DNA of 64,000 nt from NCBI RefSeq assembly GCF_001570945.1, contig NZ_BCSQ01000004.1, positions 1-64,000 of the forward strand, in the 5' to 3' direction. Shown piece by piece: positions 35,634 through 44,244 of this stretch (positions within the stretch are counted from its first letter, which is position 1; the number at the start of each line of letters is the position of its first letter). The translations under genes were made by a program, and so were the position numbers. The notes below the pieces were generated by a model, which searched no databases, had not been told where the DNA came from, and worked only from the letters and a program-made list of their open reading frames with translations. The stretch is from Janibacter anophelis NBRC 107843. Its GTDB lineage: Bacteria > Actinomycetota > Actinomycetes > Actinomycetales > Dermatophilaceae.

Positions 35634-36827
35634 TCAGGACCCCACCCGTGCGAGGTAGCGGTCAACCCGCTCGGGCCGGAGCACCTCGCCCAGGGCCAGC
35701 TGGGCGCAGCCGACGACTCCGGCCTCCTGCCCGTGCGTGCTCGGCAGGATCTCGAGGTCGCGCGTCGCGAGTGCCGTCGCCTCCGCGTAGAGGGTCTCGC
35801 GCAGTCCCGCGACGAAGAAGTCGTAGCCCGCAGCCATGTCGCCACCGACGACAACTGCCCCGGGGTTGAGCAGGTTGACCACCCCGGACAGCACCTCGCC
35901 GACCCGCCGCCCGCTCTCGCGCAGCTGACGTCGCGCGGCGGCGTCGCCCTCGAGGGCCCGGGCCACGAGCTCTCGCACGTGGGGCACCGGACGGTCCGCG
36001 GCCACCGCGTCCTGGACGAGCGCCCAGCCGCCCGCGACGGACTCGAGGCAACCCGTGCCACCGCACCGGCAGGTGCGTCCCACCGCCGCCGGGGTCCGGG
36101 TGTGGCCGATCTCCCCCGCCGCGCCGAGAGCGCCCCGCAGGAGGCGCCCCCCGCCGAAGATGCCGACACTGATCCCGGTCGAGGCCTTGAGGACGACGAG
36201 GTCGTCGAACCGCCGACGGTGGCCGTCGGCCTCCGAGAGGGCGAGGACGGTCGCGTCGTTGTCGACGCGTACGGGGACCTCCCCGTAGGCATCGAAGAAG
36301 GGGGCGAGCGGCACGCCTTCCCACCCGGGCATGATCGGCGAGGACAGGCTCATGCCGCGCTCGGTGTCGACGGTGCCGGGCAGGCTGACCCCGATGCCCC
36401 GGACGCGCTCCGGCGGCACGTCGATCGAGGCGAGGAGCTCCTCGAGCGCCCCGAGGATCCGCGGCATCATCTCCTGCGGCGATGCCCCGTCGGCATGGTC
36501 GAAGGCCGTGGCGGCGAGGACCTCGCCGTCGAGAGCGCACACTGCGGTCTGGGTCCGGCTCCGCCCGAGCGGGACCGCGAGGACGACCCCGAAGTCCGAG
36601 TTGAAGCTCAGGCGCGCCGGCGGGCGGCCACCCCCCGAGGGCTCGACGACCGTCTCGACGAGCAGCCCGGCCCTGAGGAGCGCGGACAGACGAGCGGTCA
36701 CGGCGGTGCGGGAGAGTCCGGTGACCCGACCGACATCGGCCCGGGTCGTCGCGCGCCCTTCGCGGATGAGCGCGAGGACCTCCCCGGCAGTGGCGGGCGC
36801 GGAGGGGGCGGGCACCGCGTCATTCAA
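35634..36827 (-). CDS. ROK-family transcriptional repressor
   Basis: 397 residues. An N-terminal winged helix (EVLALIREGRATTRADVGRVTGLSRTAVTARLSALLRAGLL) is fused to a ROK sugar-kinase-like domain with the zinc motif CRCGGTGCLES and GEIGHT. This is the NagC/XylR repressor type. It is divergent from zwf-edd-eda-glucokinase, and a dyad lies in the 77-base gap, so it probably controls that operon in response to a sugar or sugar phosphate. Start: TTG at 36827; a GTG four codons later is also possible. Confidence 0.88.
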   Translation of the reverse strand: MNDAVPAPSAPATAGEVLALIREGRATTRADVGRVTGLSRTAVTARLSALLRAGLLVETVVEPSGGGRPPARLSFNSDFGVVLAVPLGRSRTQTAVCALDGEVLAATAFDHADGASPQEMMPRILGALEELLASIDVPPERVRGIGVSLPGTVDTERGMSLSSPIMPGWEGVPLAPFFDAYGEVPVRVDNDATVLALSEADGHRRRFDDLVVLKASTGISVGIFGGGRLLRGALGAAGEIGHTRTPAAVGRTCRCGGTGCLESVAGGWALVQDAVAADRPVPHVRELVARALEGDAAARRQLRESGRRVGEVLSGVVNLLNPGAVVVGGDMAAGYDFFVAGLRETLYAEATALATRDLEILPSTHGQEAGVVGCAQLALGEVLRPERVDRYLARVGS

Positions 36828-36849
36828 CCACGCAGCACTTTGGTGCTCT

Positions 36850-36896
36850 CAAATACTGACTTTTGTATTGCACGAAGTCATAAGTCTCCCTAGGCT
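36850..36896 (+). promoter_or_regulatory. Divergent zwf/ROK control region with dyad
   Basis: An AT-rich island in GC-rich DNA. CTGACT (36856-36861), 17 bases, CATAAG (36879-36884) makes a plausible zwf promoter. A second -10-like TAGGCT (36891-36896) lies 8 bases before the ATG. The dyad AATAC (36852-36856) and GTATT (36865-36869) overlaps the -35 and resembles ROK-repressor sites in its AT-rich half-sites. Confidence 0.45.
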
Positions 36897-36904
36897 CACC
36901 GCCC

Positions 36905-38362
36905 ATGAACGTGACCGCGCCTCTCGAGGCCACCGACTTCGTCATCTTCGGAGGCACGGGCGACCTCGCCCTGCGAAAGCTGCTCCCCTCCCTGCTGCTC
37001 CGACTGCGCGACGGACAGCTGCCCACACAGACGCGCGTCGTCGCCGTCTCCCGCGCCGGTCTCGACGACGCCGGCTACCGCGACAAGGTGCGCGGCGCGC
37101 TCCCGGAGTTCGTCCCCGGCGTCACGTCGGGCGAGATCGACGACTTCGCCGCGCGGCTCGAGCACGTGTGCCTCGACGTCGACGAGCCGGACGACTGGCA
37201 CGCACTCGGGGATCGCCTCCGCGAGCGGGTGAACCCGGTCCGGGTCTTCTACCTCGCCGTCGGGCCGGCCCTCTTCGGGACGATCTGCCACCGCCTCGAC
37301 GAGATCGGGCTCGTCCAGCCGAGCAGCCGTGTCGTCCTCGAGAAGCCGCTCGGGCACGACCTCGCCTCTGCCCGGGAGATCAACGACTCCGTCGGCGAGG
37401 TCTTCGCCGAGTCGCAGATCTTCCGGATCGACCACTACCTCGGCAAGGAGAGCGTGCAGAACCTCCTCGTGACGCGCTTCGCCAACTCGGTCTTCGAGCC
37501 GCTGTGGCACGCCACGGCCATCGACCACGTGCAGATCACGGTCGCCGAGTCGGTCGGTGTCGGGAGCCGCGGCGGCTACTACGACAGTGCAGGCGCGATG
37601 CGCGACATGCTGCAGAACCACCTGCTCCAGCTCCTCTGCCTCGTCGCGATGGAACCCCCGACCCAGGTCGCCGGTGAGTCGGTGCGCGACGAGAAGCTCA
37701 AGGTCCTGCAGGCCCTCACGCCGCTCGAGGACCTCGACGGCGCGTGCGTCCTCGGGCAGTACACGGCCGGTCTCGTCGACGGCGCGGCCGCCCCGTCCTA
37801 CGTCGAGGAGGTCGAGGCGCCGAGCCGGACGGAGACCTTCGTCGCGCTCCGGGCGGAGGTCCGCAACTGGCGCTGGGCGGGCGTCCCCTTCTACCTGCGC
37901 ACCGGCAAGCGGATGCGCGAGCGCTGCTCCGAGATCGTCGTCGCCTTCAAGCCGACCCCGCACCCGATGTTCCCCGGCAGCGAAGGGACGCAGGAGCCGA
38001 ACAGGCTCGTCATGCGCCTCCAGCCCGACGAGAGCGTCAGGCTCCACCTCGTCGCCAAGGAGCCCGGACCCGGCGGGATCCGAGTCCGCCCCGTCTCGCT
38101 CGACCTCAACTTCTCCCAGGCCTTCGGCGCACCCTCCCCCGACGCCTACGAGCGACTCCTCATGGACGTCGTGCGCGGCAACACGACGCTCTTCATGCGC
38201 CGCGACGAGATCGAGGCGGCCTGGCGCTGGGTCGAGCCGATCATCCGTGGGGTCGGTGCCCGCCGACCCCGCCCCTACGCGGCCGGCACCGACGGCCCCG
38301 CCGCGGCCGACCTGCTGATCGAGCGTGACGGACGCTCCTGGAACGAGGACGTGACCCGATGA
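36905..38362 (+). CDS. zwf: Glucose-6-phosphate 1-dehydrogenase
   Basis: 485 residues. Rossmann motif [19 protein letters not shown], the active-site [15 protein letters not shown], and FYLRTGKRM. Oxidises glucose-6-phosphate to 6-phosphogluconolactone with NAD(P)+. It leads an operon with edd and eda, so it feeds the Entner-Doudoroff pathway rather than only the pentose phosphate route. No 6-phosphogluconolactonase is in the operon. ATG at 36905 lacks a clear SD and lies 8 bases from TAGGCT. Overlaps edd by 4 bases. Confidence 0.95.
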   Translation: MNVTAPLEATDFVIFGGTGDLALRKLLPSLLLRLRDGQLPTQTRVVAVSRAGLDDAGYRDKVRGALPEFVPGVTSGEIDDFAARLEHVCLDVDEPDDWHALGDRLRERVNPVRVFYLAVGPALFGTICHRLDEIGLVQPSSRVVLEKPLGHDLASAREINDSVGEVFAESQIFRIDHYLGKESVQNLLVTRFANSVFEPLWHATAIDHVQITVAESVGVGSRGGYYDSAGAMRDMLQNHLLQLLCLVAMEPPTQVAGESVRDEKLKVLQALTPLEDLDGACVLGQYTAGLVDGAAAPSYVEEVEAPSRTETFVALRAEVRNWRWAGVPFYLRTGKRMRERCSEIVVAFKPTPHPMFPGSEGTQEPNRLVMRLQPDESVRLHLVAKEPGPGGIRVRPVSLDLNFSQAFGAPSPDAYERLLMDVVRGNTTLFMRRDEIEAAWRWVEPIIRGVGARRPRPYAAGTDGPAAADLLIERDGRSWNEDVTR

Positions 38363-40173
38363 ACCCCACCCTCCACCCCGTCATCGACGACGTGACCACC
38401 CGACTCCGCGAGCGGAGCGCGACGACCCGCCGGGCCTACCTGTCACGGGTGCGTGCCGCCGCCGGCCGCGGACCCGCCCGCGGCCGGCTCGGCTGCGCCA
38501 ACCTGGCCCACGGCTTCGCCGGAGCACCTCGGGAGGCGAAGGGGGACCTGCGCGGCCTGGTCAAGCCCAACATCGCGATCGTCACGGCCTACAACGACAT
38601 GCTCTCCGCGCACGCCCCCTTCGCCGGCTACCCCGAGACGCTCAAGAAGGCGGTGCTCGGGGCGGGCGGCATCGCGCAGGTCGCCGGCGGCGTGCCCGCG
38701 ATGTGCGACGGGATCACCCAGGGACGCGACGGCATGCAGCTCTCGCTCTTCAGCCGTGACGTCATCGCGATGTCGACCGCTGTGGCGCTCTCGCACGACA
38801 TGTTCGACGGCACGCTCCTGCTCGGCGTGTGCGACAAGATCGTGCCGGGCATGCTCATCGGTGCGCTGTCCTTCGGCCACCTGCCGACCCTCTTCGTGCC
38901 CGCGGGTCCGATGACCTCGGGACTGCCGAACGGTGAGAAGGCGCGGGTGCGGCAGGAGTACGCCGAGGGCAAGGTCGACCGGCGCGCCCTCCTCGACGCG
39001 GAGGCCAGCTCGTACCACTCCGAGGGCACGTGCACCTTCTTCGGCACGGCGAACAGCAACCAGCTCCTCATGGAGGTCATGGGCCTGCACCTGCCGGGAG
39101 CCACCTTCGTCAACCCCGGCACGCCACTGCGGGAGGCGCTGACCGTCGAGGCCGGGCGCCGGGTCACCGAGCTCGCGCTCGCCGGGCAGGCGCCGCTCGG
39201 GGAGGTCGTCGACGAGCGGGCGGTCGTCAACGCGTGCGTCGCGCTCCTCGCAACGGGCGGCTCGACGAACCACACTCTCCATCTCGTGGCCATCGCGCGG
39301 GCCGCCGGCATCATCCTCTCTTGGGACGACCTCGCCGACCTGTCGACGGTCGTGCCCCTCCTCGCCCGCATCTACCCCAACGGCTCCGCGGACGTGAACC
39401 ACTACGCGGCGGCGGGCGGGCTCGCCGTCACCGTGCGCACCCTCCTCGAGCACGGACTGCTCCACGAGGACGTCCTCACCGCGGATGGCCGGGGCCTGCG
39501 GCGGTACACCCGTGAGACGCGGCTGCGCGACGGCGAGGTGGTGCGTGAGGAGGGACCGGCAGAGAGCCTCGACGAGTCCGTGCTGCGGACGGTGGACGCC
39601 CCCTTCGCCACGGACGGCGGTCTGCGGGTCATCGAGGGCAACCTCGGTCGCGGCGTCGTCAAGGTCTCCGCGGTCGCGCCGGAGCACCGGAGCGTCACCG
39701 CACCGGCGCGGTGCTTCGACGACCAGCACGACCTGCTGCGCGCCTTCGAGGAGGGCAGCCTCGACGGCGACCTCGTCGCCGTGGTCCGGCACCAGGGTCC
39801 GGCGGCCAACGGGATGCCGGAGCTGCACAAGCTCACGCCCGCGCTCGGGGTCCTCCAGGACCGAGGCCACCGGGTCGCGATCGTCACCGACGGCCGGATG
39901 TCCGGCGCCTCGGGCAAAATCCTCGCGGCCATCCACGTCACGCCCGAGGCCAGCCTCGACGGCCCGCTCTGCCGCGTGGTGGACGGCGATCTCGTCACCG
40001 TCGACGCGGATGCCGGGACCTTCTTCGTCCACGACGACATCAGTGCGCGGGAGGCGCACCTCGTCTCCCACGACTTCACGGGCACCGGCCGTGAGCTCTT
40101 CGACAACATGCGCGCGTCGGCCGGCCCGGCCGACGAGGGCGCGTCCTTCTTCTTCTCAGGTGGTCACGCATGA
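38359..40173 (+). CDS. edd: Phosphogluconate dehydratase
   Basis: 604 residues of the IlvD/Edd family. N-terminal [23 protein letters not shown], cluster-binding cysteines in [16 protein letters not shown] and [11 protein letters not shown], and [12 protein letters not shown] near the C-terminus. Length and the [10 protein letters not shown] segment identify Edd rather than dihydroxyacid dehydratase. Converts 6-phosphogluconate to KDPG using a 4Fe-4S cluster. ATGA overlaps with zwf and eda. Confidence 0.95.
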   Translation: MNPTLHPVIDDVTTRLRERSATTRRAYLSRVRAAAGRGPARGRLGCANLAHGFAGAPREAKGDLRGLVKPNIAIVTAYNDMLSAHAPFAGYPETLKKAVLGAGGIAQVAGGVPAMCDGITQGRDGMQLSLFSRDVIAMSTAVALSHDMFDGTLLLGVCDKIVPGMLIGALSFGHLPTLFVPAGPMTSGLPNGEKARVRQEYAEGKVDRRALLDAEASSYHSEGTCTFFGTANSNQLLMEVMGLHLPGATFVNPGTPLREALTVEAGRRVTELALAGQAPLGEVVDERAVVNACVALLATGGSTNHTLHLVAIARAAGIILSWDDLADLSTVVPLLARIYPNGSADVNHYAAAGGLAVTVRTLLEHGLLHEDVLTADGRGLRRYTRETRLRDGEVVREEGPAESLDESVLRTVDAPFATDGGLRVIEGNLGRGVVKVSAVAPEHRSVTAPARCFDDQHDLLRAFEEGSLDGDLVAVVRHQGPAANGMPELHKLTPALGVLQDRGHRVAIVTDGRMSGASGKILAAIHVTPEASLDGPLCRVVDGDLVTVDADAGTFFVHDDISAREAHLVSHDFTGTGRELFDNMRASAGPADEGASFFFSGGHA

Positions 40174-40796
40174 GCCTTCTCGACATCTCCCCCGTCATCC
40201 CCGTCGTCATCCTCGAGGACGCCAGCCGGGCGGTCCCGCTCGCACGGGCCCTCGTCGCGGGCGGCATCGACATCATCGAGCTCACCCTGCGCACCTCGTC
40301 CGCGCTCGAGTCCATCGAACGGATCGCCGAGGAGGTGCCCGAGATCACCGTCGGGGCGGGCACGGTCGTCGACCCGGCGCAGGCGGGGCAGGCTGCAGCG
40401 AAGGGGGCGAGCTTCCTCGTCTCCCCGGGCGCCACGGACCCCCTCCTCGACGCCATGACGGAGACAGGGCTGCCCTTCCTCGCCGGCACCGCGACCGTGA
40501 GCGAGATGCTCGCCCTGCGCGAGCGCGGCATCCGCGAGGCGAAGGTCTTCCCCGCGCGGGCGTCGGGTGGTGCTCCCTTCCTCCAGGCGGTGCACAGCCC
40601 GGTGCCCGACATGCGCTTCTGCCCCACGGGTGGGATCGGCCCGGCCGACGCCGCCGACTACCTCGCGCTCCCCAACGTCGGCTGCGTCGGCGGCTCGTGG
40701 ATCACCCCCGCGGCCGTGGTCGAGGTCGCTGACTGGGGCGAGATCACCCGCCTCGCGAGCGAGGCGCTCGCGGTGGCCGGGACCATCCGTGCCTGA
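40170..40796 (+). CDS. eda: 2-keto-3-deoxy-6-phosphogluconate (KDPG) aldolase
   Basis: 208-residue class I aldolase. Glu in [11 protein letters not shown], Schiff-base Lys in [12 protein letters not shown], and phosphate site [10 protein letters not shown]. Splits KDPG into pyruvate and glyceraldehyde-3-phosphate, completing the Entner-Doudoroff pathway. Overlaps edd by 4 bases; the following glucokinase GTG lies inside its last 8 bases. Confidence 0.95.
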   Translation: MSLLDISPVIPVVILEDASRAVPLARALVAGGIDIIELTLRTSSALESIERIAEEVPEITVGAGTVVDPAQAGQAAAKGASFLVSPGATDPLLDAMTETGLPFLAGTATVSEMLALRERGIREAKVFPARASGGAPFLQAVHSPVPDMRFCPTGGIGPADAADYLALPNVGCVGGSWITPAAVVEVADWGEITRLASEALAVAGTIRA

Positions 40797-41568
40797 GCAC
40801 GTCGTCGGGGTCGACGTCGGCGGGACGACGATCAAGGCCGCCCTCGTCGACACCGGCAGCGGCATCCTCATGGGACAGCGATTCGTCGCCGACACCCCGC
40901 GGCCGGCCACGCCGGCGGCGATCTCCGAGTGTGTGGCGGAGATCGTGCGGGCGTTGGCACCGACCGACGCCACCCCCGTCGGCATCGCCCTCCCGGCCGT
41001 CGTCCGGCGCGGGGTCGTCGAGACGGCCGCGAACATCGACCCGTCGTGGATCGGGTACCCCGTCGAGGACTCGCTCCACACGGCACTGGCGCGCCCCGTC
41101 ACGGCCGTCAACGACGCCGATGCCGCCGGCATCGCCGAGACCAGGCGGGGCGCCGCGGCGGCAGGCTCCGGTGTCGTCGTCGTGACGACCCTCGGCACCG
41201 GCATCGGCAGCGCCCTCCTCGTCGACGGCACCCTCGTGCCGAACACCGAGCTGGGTCACCTGCCCATGTCCGGCCGCCCCGCCGAGCACCTCGCCTCGAC
41301 CGCGGCCCGGGAGCGGGAAGGGCTCTCGTACGTGAAGTGGGCGGAGCGGCTCACCGCCTACTACGGGCTCCTCGAGAGCCTCCTCACCCCCGACCTCATC
41401 GTCGTCGGCGGGGCGGTGAGCGCATCGGCCGACCGGTTCCTCCCGCACGTGCGCACCCGCGCCCCGATCGTCCCGGCAGCGCTCGGCAACGACGCGGGGG
41501 TCATCGGCGCCGCTCTCGCAAGCCGACGGGTCGCCGACCAACCCGTGGTGATGCCCGCGGCCGGATGA
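40789..41568 (+). CDS. ppgK: ROK-family glucokinase, polyphosphate-glucokinase type
   Basis: 259 residues. Phosphate-1 motif GVDVGGTTIKAALVDT and the adenosine/phosphate loop VTTLGTGIGSALLVDG; short length and lack of the ROK zinc motif (CxCGxxGCxE) fit the PpgK polyphosphate/ATP glucokinase group of actinobacteria. It would supply glucose-6-phosphate to zwf. GTG at 40789 overlaps the eda stop. Use of polyphosphate instead of ATP is inferred from the subgroup. Confidence 0.85.
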   Translation: MPEHVVGVDVGGTTIKAALVDTGSGILMGQRFVADTPRPATPAAISECVAEIVRALAPTDATPVGIALPAVVRRGVVETAANIDPSWIGYPVEDSLHTALARPVTAVNDADAAGIAETRRGAAAAGSGVVVVTTLGTGIGSALLVDGTLVPNTELGHLPMSGRPAEHLASTAAREREGLSYVKWAERLTAYYGLLESLLTPDLIVVGGAVSASADRFLPHVRTRAPIVPAALGNDAGVIGAALASRRVADQPVVMPAAG

Positions 41569-41607
41569 CGATGGGGTCCTCAGTCGGGCCGGGCTCGTCG
41601 GTGACCT

Positions 41608-42359
41608 TCACGGCTTCATCCTGATGCCGGGAACGGTACGATCGACGGCGTAGGCGTGTGCGGCGGTGATGTGCCGCTCCTGACGATCGATGACAGCGGC
41701 CACCTCCGTGGACTTGAGGATGTCGTCGAACTGCTGGCGGGAGTCGGCTCCGATGACCAAGGCCGCGTGGTGGCGGCGGTGCGCAGGACCCGCGTGGTTC
41801 ACGCCCGGGGTGCTCCACATGGCTGCGATGTAGCGCATGAAGGTGTACGTGCGCAGATCCTGGGCGCCGGCCCCGTGCAACGCTCGTCCCAGCTCGTCGT
41901 GAATGAAGGTGCGGAAATCACGGGACCGGGTGCCCTTGCGCTGCCGGATCATGACGACGGTCCGATGCCCGACGCTGTCGTCGAGTCGTTCGGTCCACCA
42001 CCGCCCTCGAGACTGGCCGGTCTGGTAGCCGATGACGGTCTCGAAGGGGTTCTGCTCGTCGAATAGACAGCCTTGGAGTGCGGGATGTTGCGGACGGCTC
42101 CGACGACACCCGCGAAGCGGAGCTCGGCGATCCCGTCGTAGTCCTCAGGACTGATGGTGCCGACCATCCCGGTCGCCGGCCAGTACCCGACGTCGGTCGT
42201 GGAGAAGTGGTGCTGGTTGTACTCCATGACGTGTGGGAGCGCTCTGCGCACGATCCTTGCGTGCTCGTCGCTCCAGTACGTCGCCGCTCGGTCGCGCGGC
42301 AGATCCGCGCGCAAAACCACCGGGGCGATCTGGCTGGTCACTCTCAAGGCTCTGTCCAT
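41608..42359 (-). pseudogene. EthD-like double-domain protein, frameshifted
   Basis: Starts at ATG 42359 (SD AGAGGA) with MDRALRVTSQIAPVVL and AATYWSDEHARIVRRALPHVMEYNQHH, an EthD-like ferredoxin fold. The frame breaks near 42062, where two A bases (plus strand) stand for an expected three. The correct continuation FDEQNPFETVIGYQTGQ then GRWWTERLDD runs in the other frame into MIRQRKGTRSRDFRTFIHDEL and a second similar domain ending TVPGIRMKP. A one-base deletion or sequencing error explains it. Base composition is lower in GC than the neighbours. Confidence 0.7.
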
Positions 42360-42376
42360 GGGTGGTTCCTCTCCGT

Positions 42377-42830
42377 TCACTGACCGGGGGCGAGACGACT
42401 GAAGATGCGGCGGCCGACTCGGCTCGGCAGCATTAAGAGCACTCCGGCGGAGGCTCGGTAAGCACGTCCCGGCACCACGACGGCCCGTCCGGCCGCAGCA
42501 CCGTTCAATGCCTGGTGGGTGACCTGTTCGGGTGTCAGCACCATCCAACTCGGGACGCCGTCCAGTCCGCCGTCAATTCCGGCGGTCCGCGTGAATTCGG
42601 TGCGCACGTAGCCGGGCATGACGTTGGTGATCGTGACGCCACTGCCTCGGCTCTCGTGGTGAAGCGACGCGGAGAAGCTGTTCACGAAGGCTTTGCTGGC
42701 ACCGTCGGTGGCGTGGTGCGGAGTCGGTTGCAGTCCGTCGAGGGACGACACATTGATGATCGTCCCGCTCCCCCGGGTCGTCACTGAACTCGCGTGCACG
42801 GCGGTTCCGAGGATCTGCAGGTCCACGACA
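42377..42830 (-). pseudogene. SDR-family remnant lacking its N-terminus and catalytic Tyr
   Basis: The C-terminal 150 or so residues of a short-chain dehydrogenase: SGTIINVSSLDGLQPTPHHATDGASKAFVNSF, then NVMPGYVRTEF. The Rossmann TGxxxGIG segment is absent, and the catalytic Y-x-x-x-K reads D-G-A-S-K, so the Tyr is lost. The broken end lies about 15 bases from the tRNA-Pro terminator. No start with an SD is visible. Confidence 0.7.
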
Positions 42831-42845
42831 CCCGCGCGAACCCAC

Positions 42846-42896
42846 AAAAAAAGTCCTGAATCGCGACACCGTGCAAACGATGTCGCGACTCAGGAC
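42846..42896 (-). terminator. Rho-independent terminator of tRNA-Pro
   Basis: 16-bp stem (42881-42896 with 42853-42868, one mismatch), 12-base loop, then seven T on the minus strand (42846-42852). This is the only classical T-tract terminator seen in the window, and it directly follows the tRNA. Confidence 0.9.
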
Positions 42897-42900
42897 ACTG

Positions 42901-42974
<74 letters not shown>

Positions 42975-43103
42975 TGGCTGCTCCGTGAGGAGCGAACGTC
43001 ACCTTATCCCACGCTCCCGGCACTCGCCGAATCGGTCCTCCGGCACGCGGCTCCCCCTTCGTCTCGGGCAACCGAGACCACCGGACTGGCAGGATCGGGA
43101 CCG

Positions 43104-43892
43104 ATGGATCCGACACTGGCGCAGGGCTGGACGCCCTCCATGACCCACGACCTGTGGGTCGGTCTCGGTGTGCTCACCGCCGGCGTCGTGCTGGCCCTGG
43201 AGAAGCAGCGCCGAGGTGTCGACGACGACCGGATCTGGGCGCTCGTGGCGCTCGCCGTGGCATTCGGCGCGGTCGGCGCTCGCCTGGGTACGTGGCTGCA
43301 GCACCTCCAGCCGGGCACCAACGACTCGCTCGCCCTCCACTGGCTCTACGGCAACCGCAGCATCCTCGGCGGCCTGGCCTTCGCCTACGTCTCGGTCCTC
43401 GTCGGCAAACGCTTGTTGCGCATGCGGTGGCGCACCGGTGCCCTCTTCGCGCCGTCGGTCGCCGCGGGGATGGCCGTGGGCCGCATCGGGTGCCTGCTCA
43501 CCGAGCTGCCGGGCACCCCCACCGACGTGCCGTGGGCGATGACCGTGACGTCTGCGGCCGACGCCGCCGCCTGGGGCGTGCCCGTTGGCACCCGACTGCA
43601 CCCCTCCTTCGCCTACGAGATCGCCTTCCACCTCGTCGCCCTCGTCGCGATCTGGATCTGGCGCGACCGACTGACCGACCCCGCAGACCTCTTCACCCTC
43701 TACATCACGGGGTACGCAGGATTCCGCTTCGTCGTCGAGCTGGTCCGCGGCAACGAGCTGACCGACCTCGGTCTGACACGCCCACAGATCTTCCTGGCCG
43801 CCACCCTCCCGCTGCTCGTGTGGCGTAGCGTCGTCGCCATCCGCCGTCGAGACACCGGAGTCGACCGTGAGCCAGTACCCCCTCCCGCCTGA
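43104..43892 (+). CDS. Lgt-like membrane protein (diverged prolipoprotein diacylglyceryl transferase family)
   Basis: 262 residues with about 7 transmembrane helices and the Lgt layout: GARLGTWLQHL, an SILGGLAFAY segment where Lgt has its essential His-Gly-Gly, AVGRIGCLLTELPGTPTDVPWA matching the Lgt signature GRIGNFxNxE, LHPSFAYE (Lgt HPxQLYE) and GFRFVVELVRGN. The essential His and the signature Asn are replaced (by Leu and Cys), while R127 and the C-terminal Arg are kept. It is therefore probably not the housekeeping Lgt. First gene of a coupled three-gene unit. Confidence 0.8.
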   Translation: MDPTLAQGWTPSMTHDLWVGLGVLTAGVVLALEKQRRGVDDDRIWALVALAVAFGAVGARLGTWLQHLQPGTNDSLALHWLYGNRSILGGLAFAYVSVLVGKRLLRMRWRTGALFAPSVAAGMAVGRIGCLLTELPGTPTDVPWAMTVTSAADAAAWGVPVGTRLHPSFAYEIAFHLVALVAIWIWRDRLTDPADLFTLYITGYAGFRFVVELVRGNELTDLGLTRPQIFLAATLPLLVWRSVVAIRRRDTGVDREPVPPPA

Positions 43893-44244
43893 CGCACCGC
43901 CGGCGAGGCGCCTGGGCATGGGGCCGGGTGCGGCACTCGGCGCCCTCGTCGGACTCCTCGGCCCGATCCTGCTCGGCCTGATCGGTTGGGCGGCCAGCGC
44001 CATCTCTCCGGGGAGCAGCTCCGGCTCAGCCGTCACCTCGCTCGTCTTCGTCGCGATCCTCTCGATCCCGGTCGTGCTGCTCGTCGGAGGATGCATCCTC
44101 ATGGTCCCCGACAGCCTGCGCGGCTGGGGCGTCGCCGCGCTCGTCGCGTCCGGGGTCTGGCTGATCTCCAGCGCCGGGGTGTGCACCGTCATCCTCTTCG
44201 GCGCCCTGGCCAGCTACGACAACGCGGCGGTGCTGCCGCTGTGA
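43867..44244 (+). CDS. Small membrane protein, Lgt-like/radical SAM cassette
   Basis: 125 residues: a Pro-rich cytoplasmic start (MSQYPLPPDAPPARRLG), then three hydrophobic segments (LGALVGLLGPILLGLIGWAAS, SLVFVAILSIPVVLLVGGCILM, GVAALVASGVWLISSAGVCTVILFG). No family recognised. The GTG start lies 26 bases inside the Lgt-like gene and its stop overlaps the radical SAM GTG (GTGA), so all three are translated together and probably work together at the membrane. Confidence 0.75.
   Translation: MSQYPLPPDAPPARRLGMGPGAALGALVGLLGPILLGLIGWAASAISPGSSSGSAVTSLVFVAILSIPVVLLVGGCILMVPDSLRGWGVAALVASGVWLISSAGVCTVILFGALASYDNAAVLPL

Noticed and set aside
42062-42063. Calling two separate intact genes at 41608-41952 and 42000-42359
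   Set aside because: The two frames make one continuous EthD-like protein when a single A is added, so a frameshift is the simpler explanation, although a sequencing error is possible.
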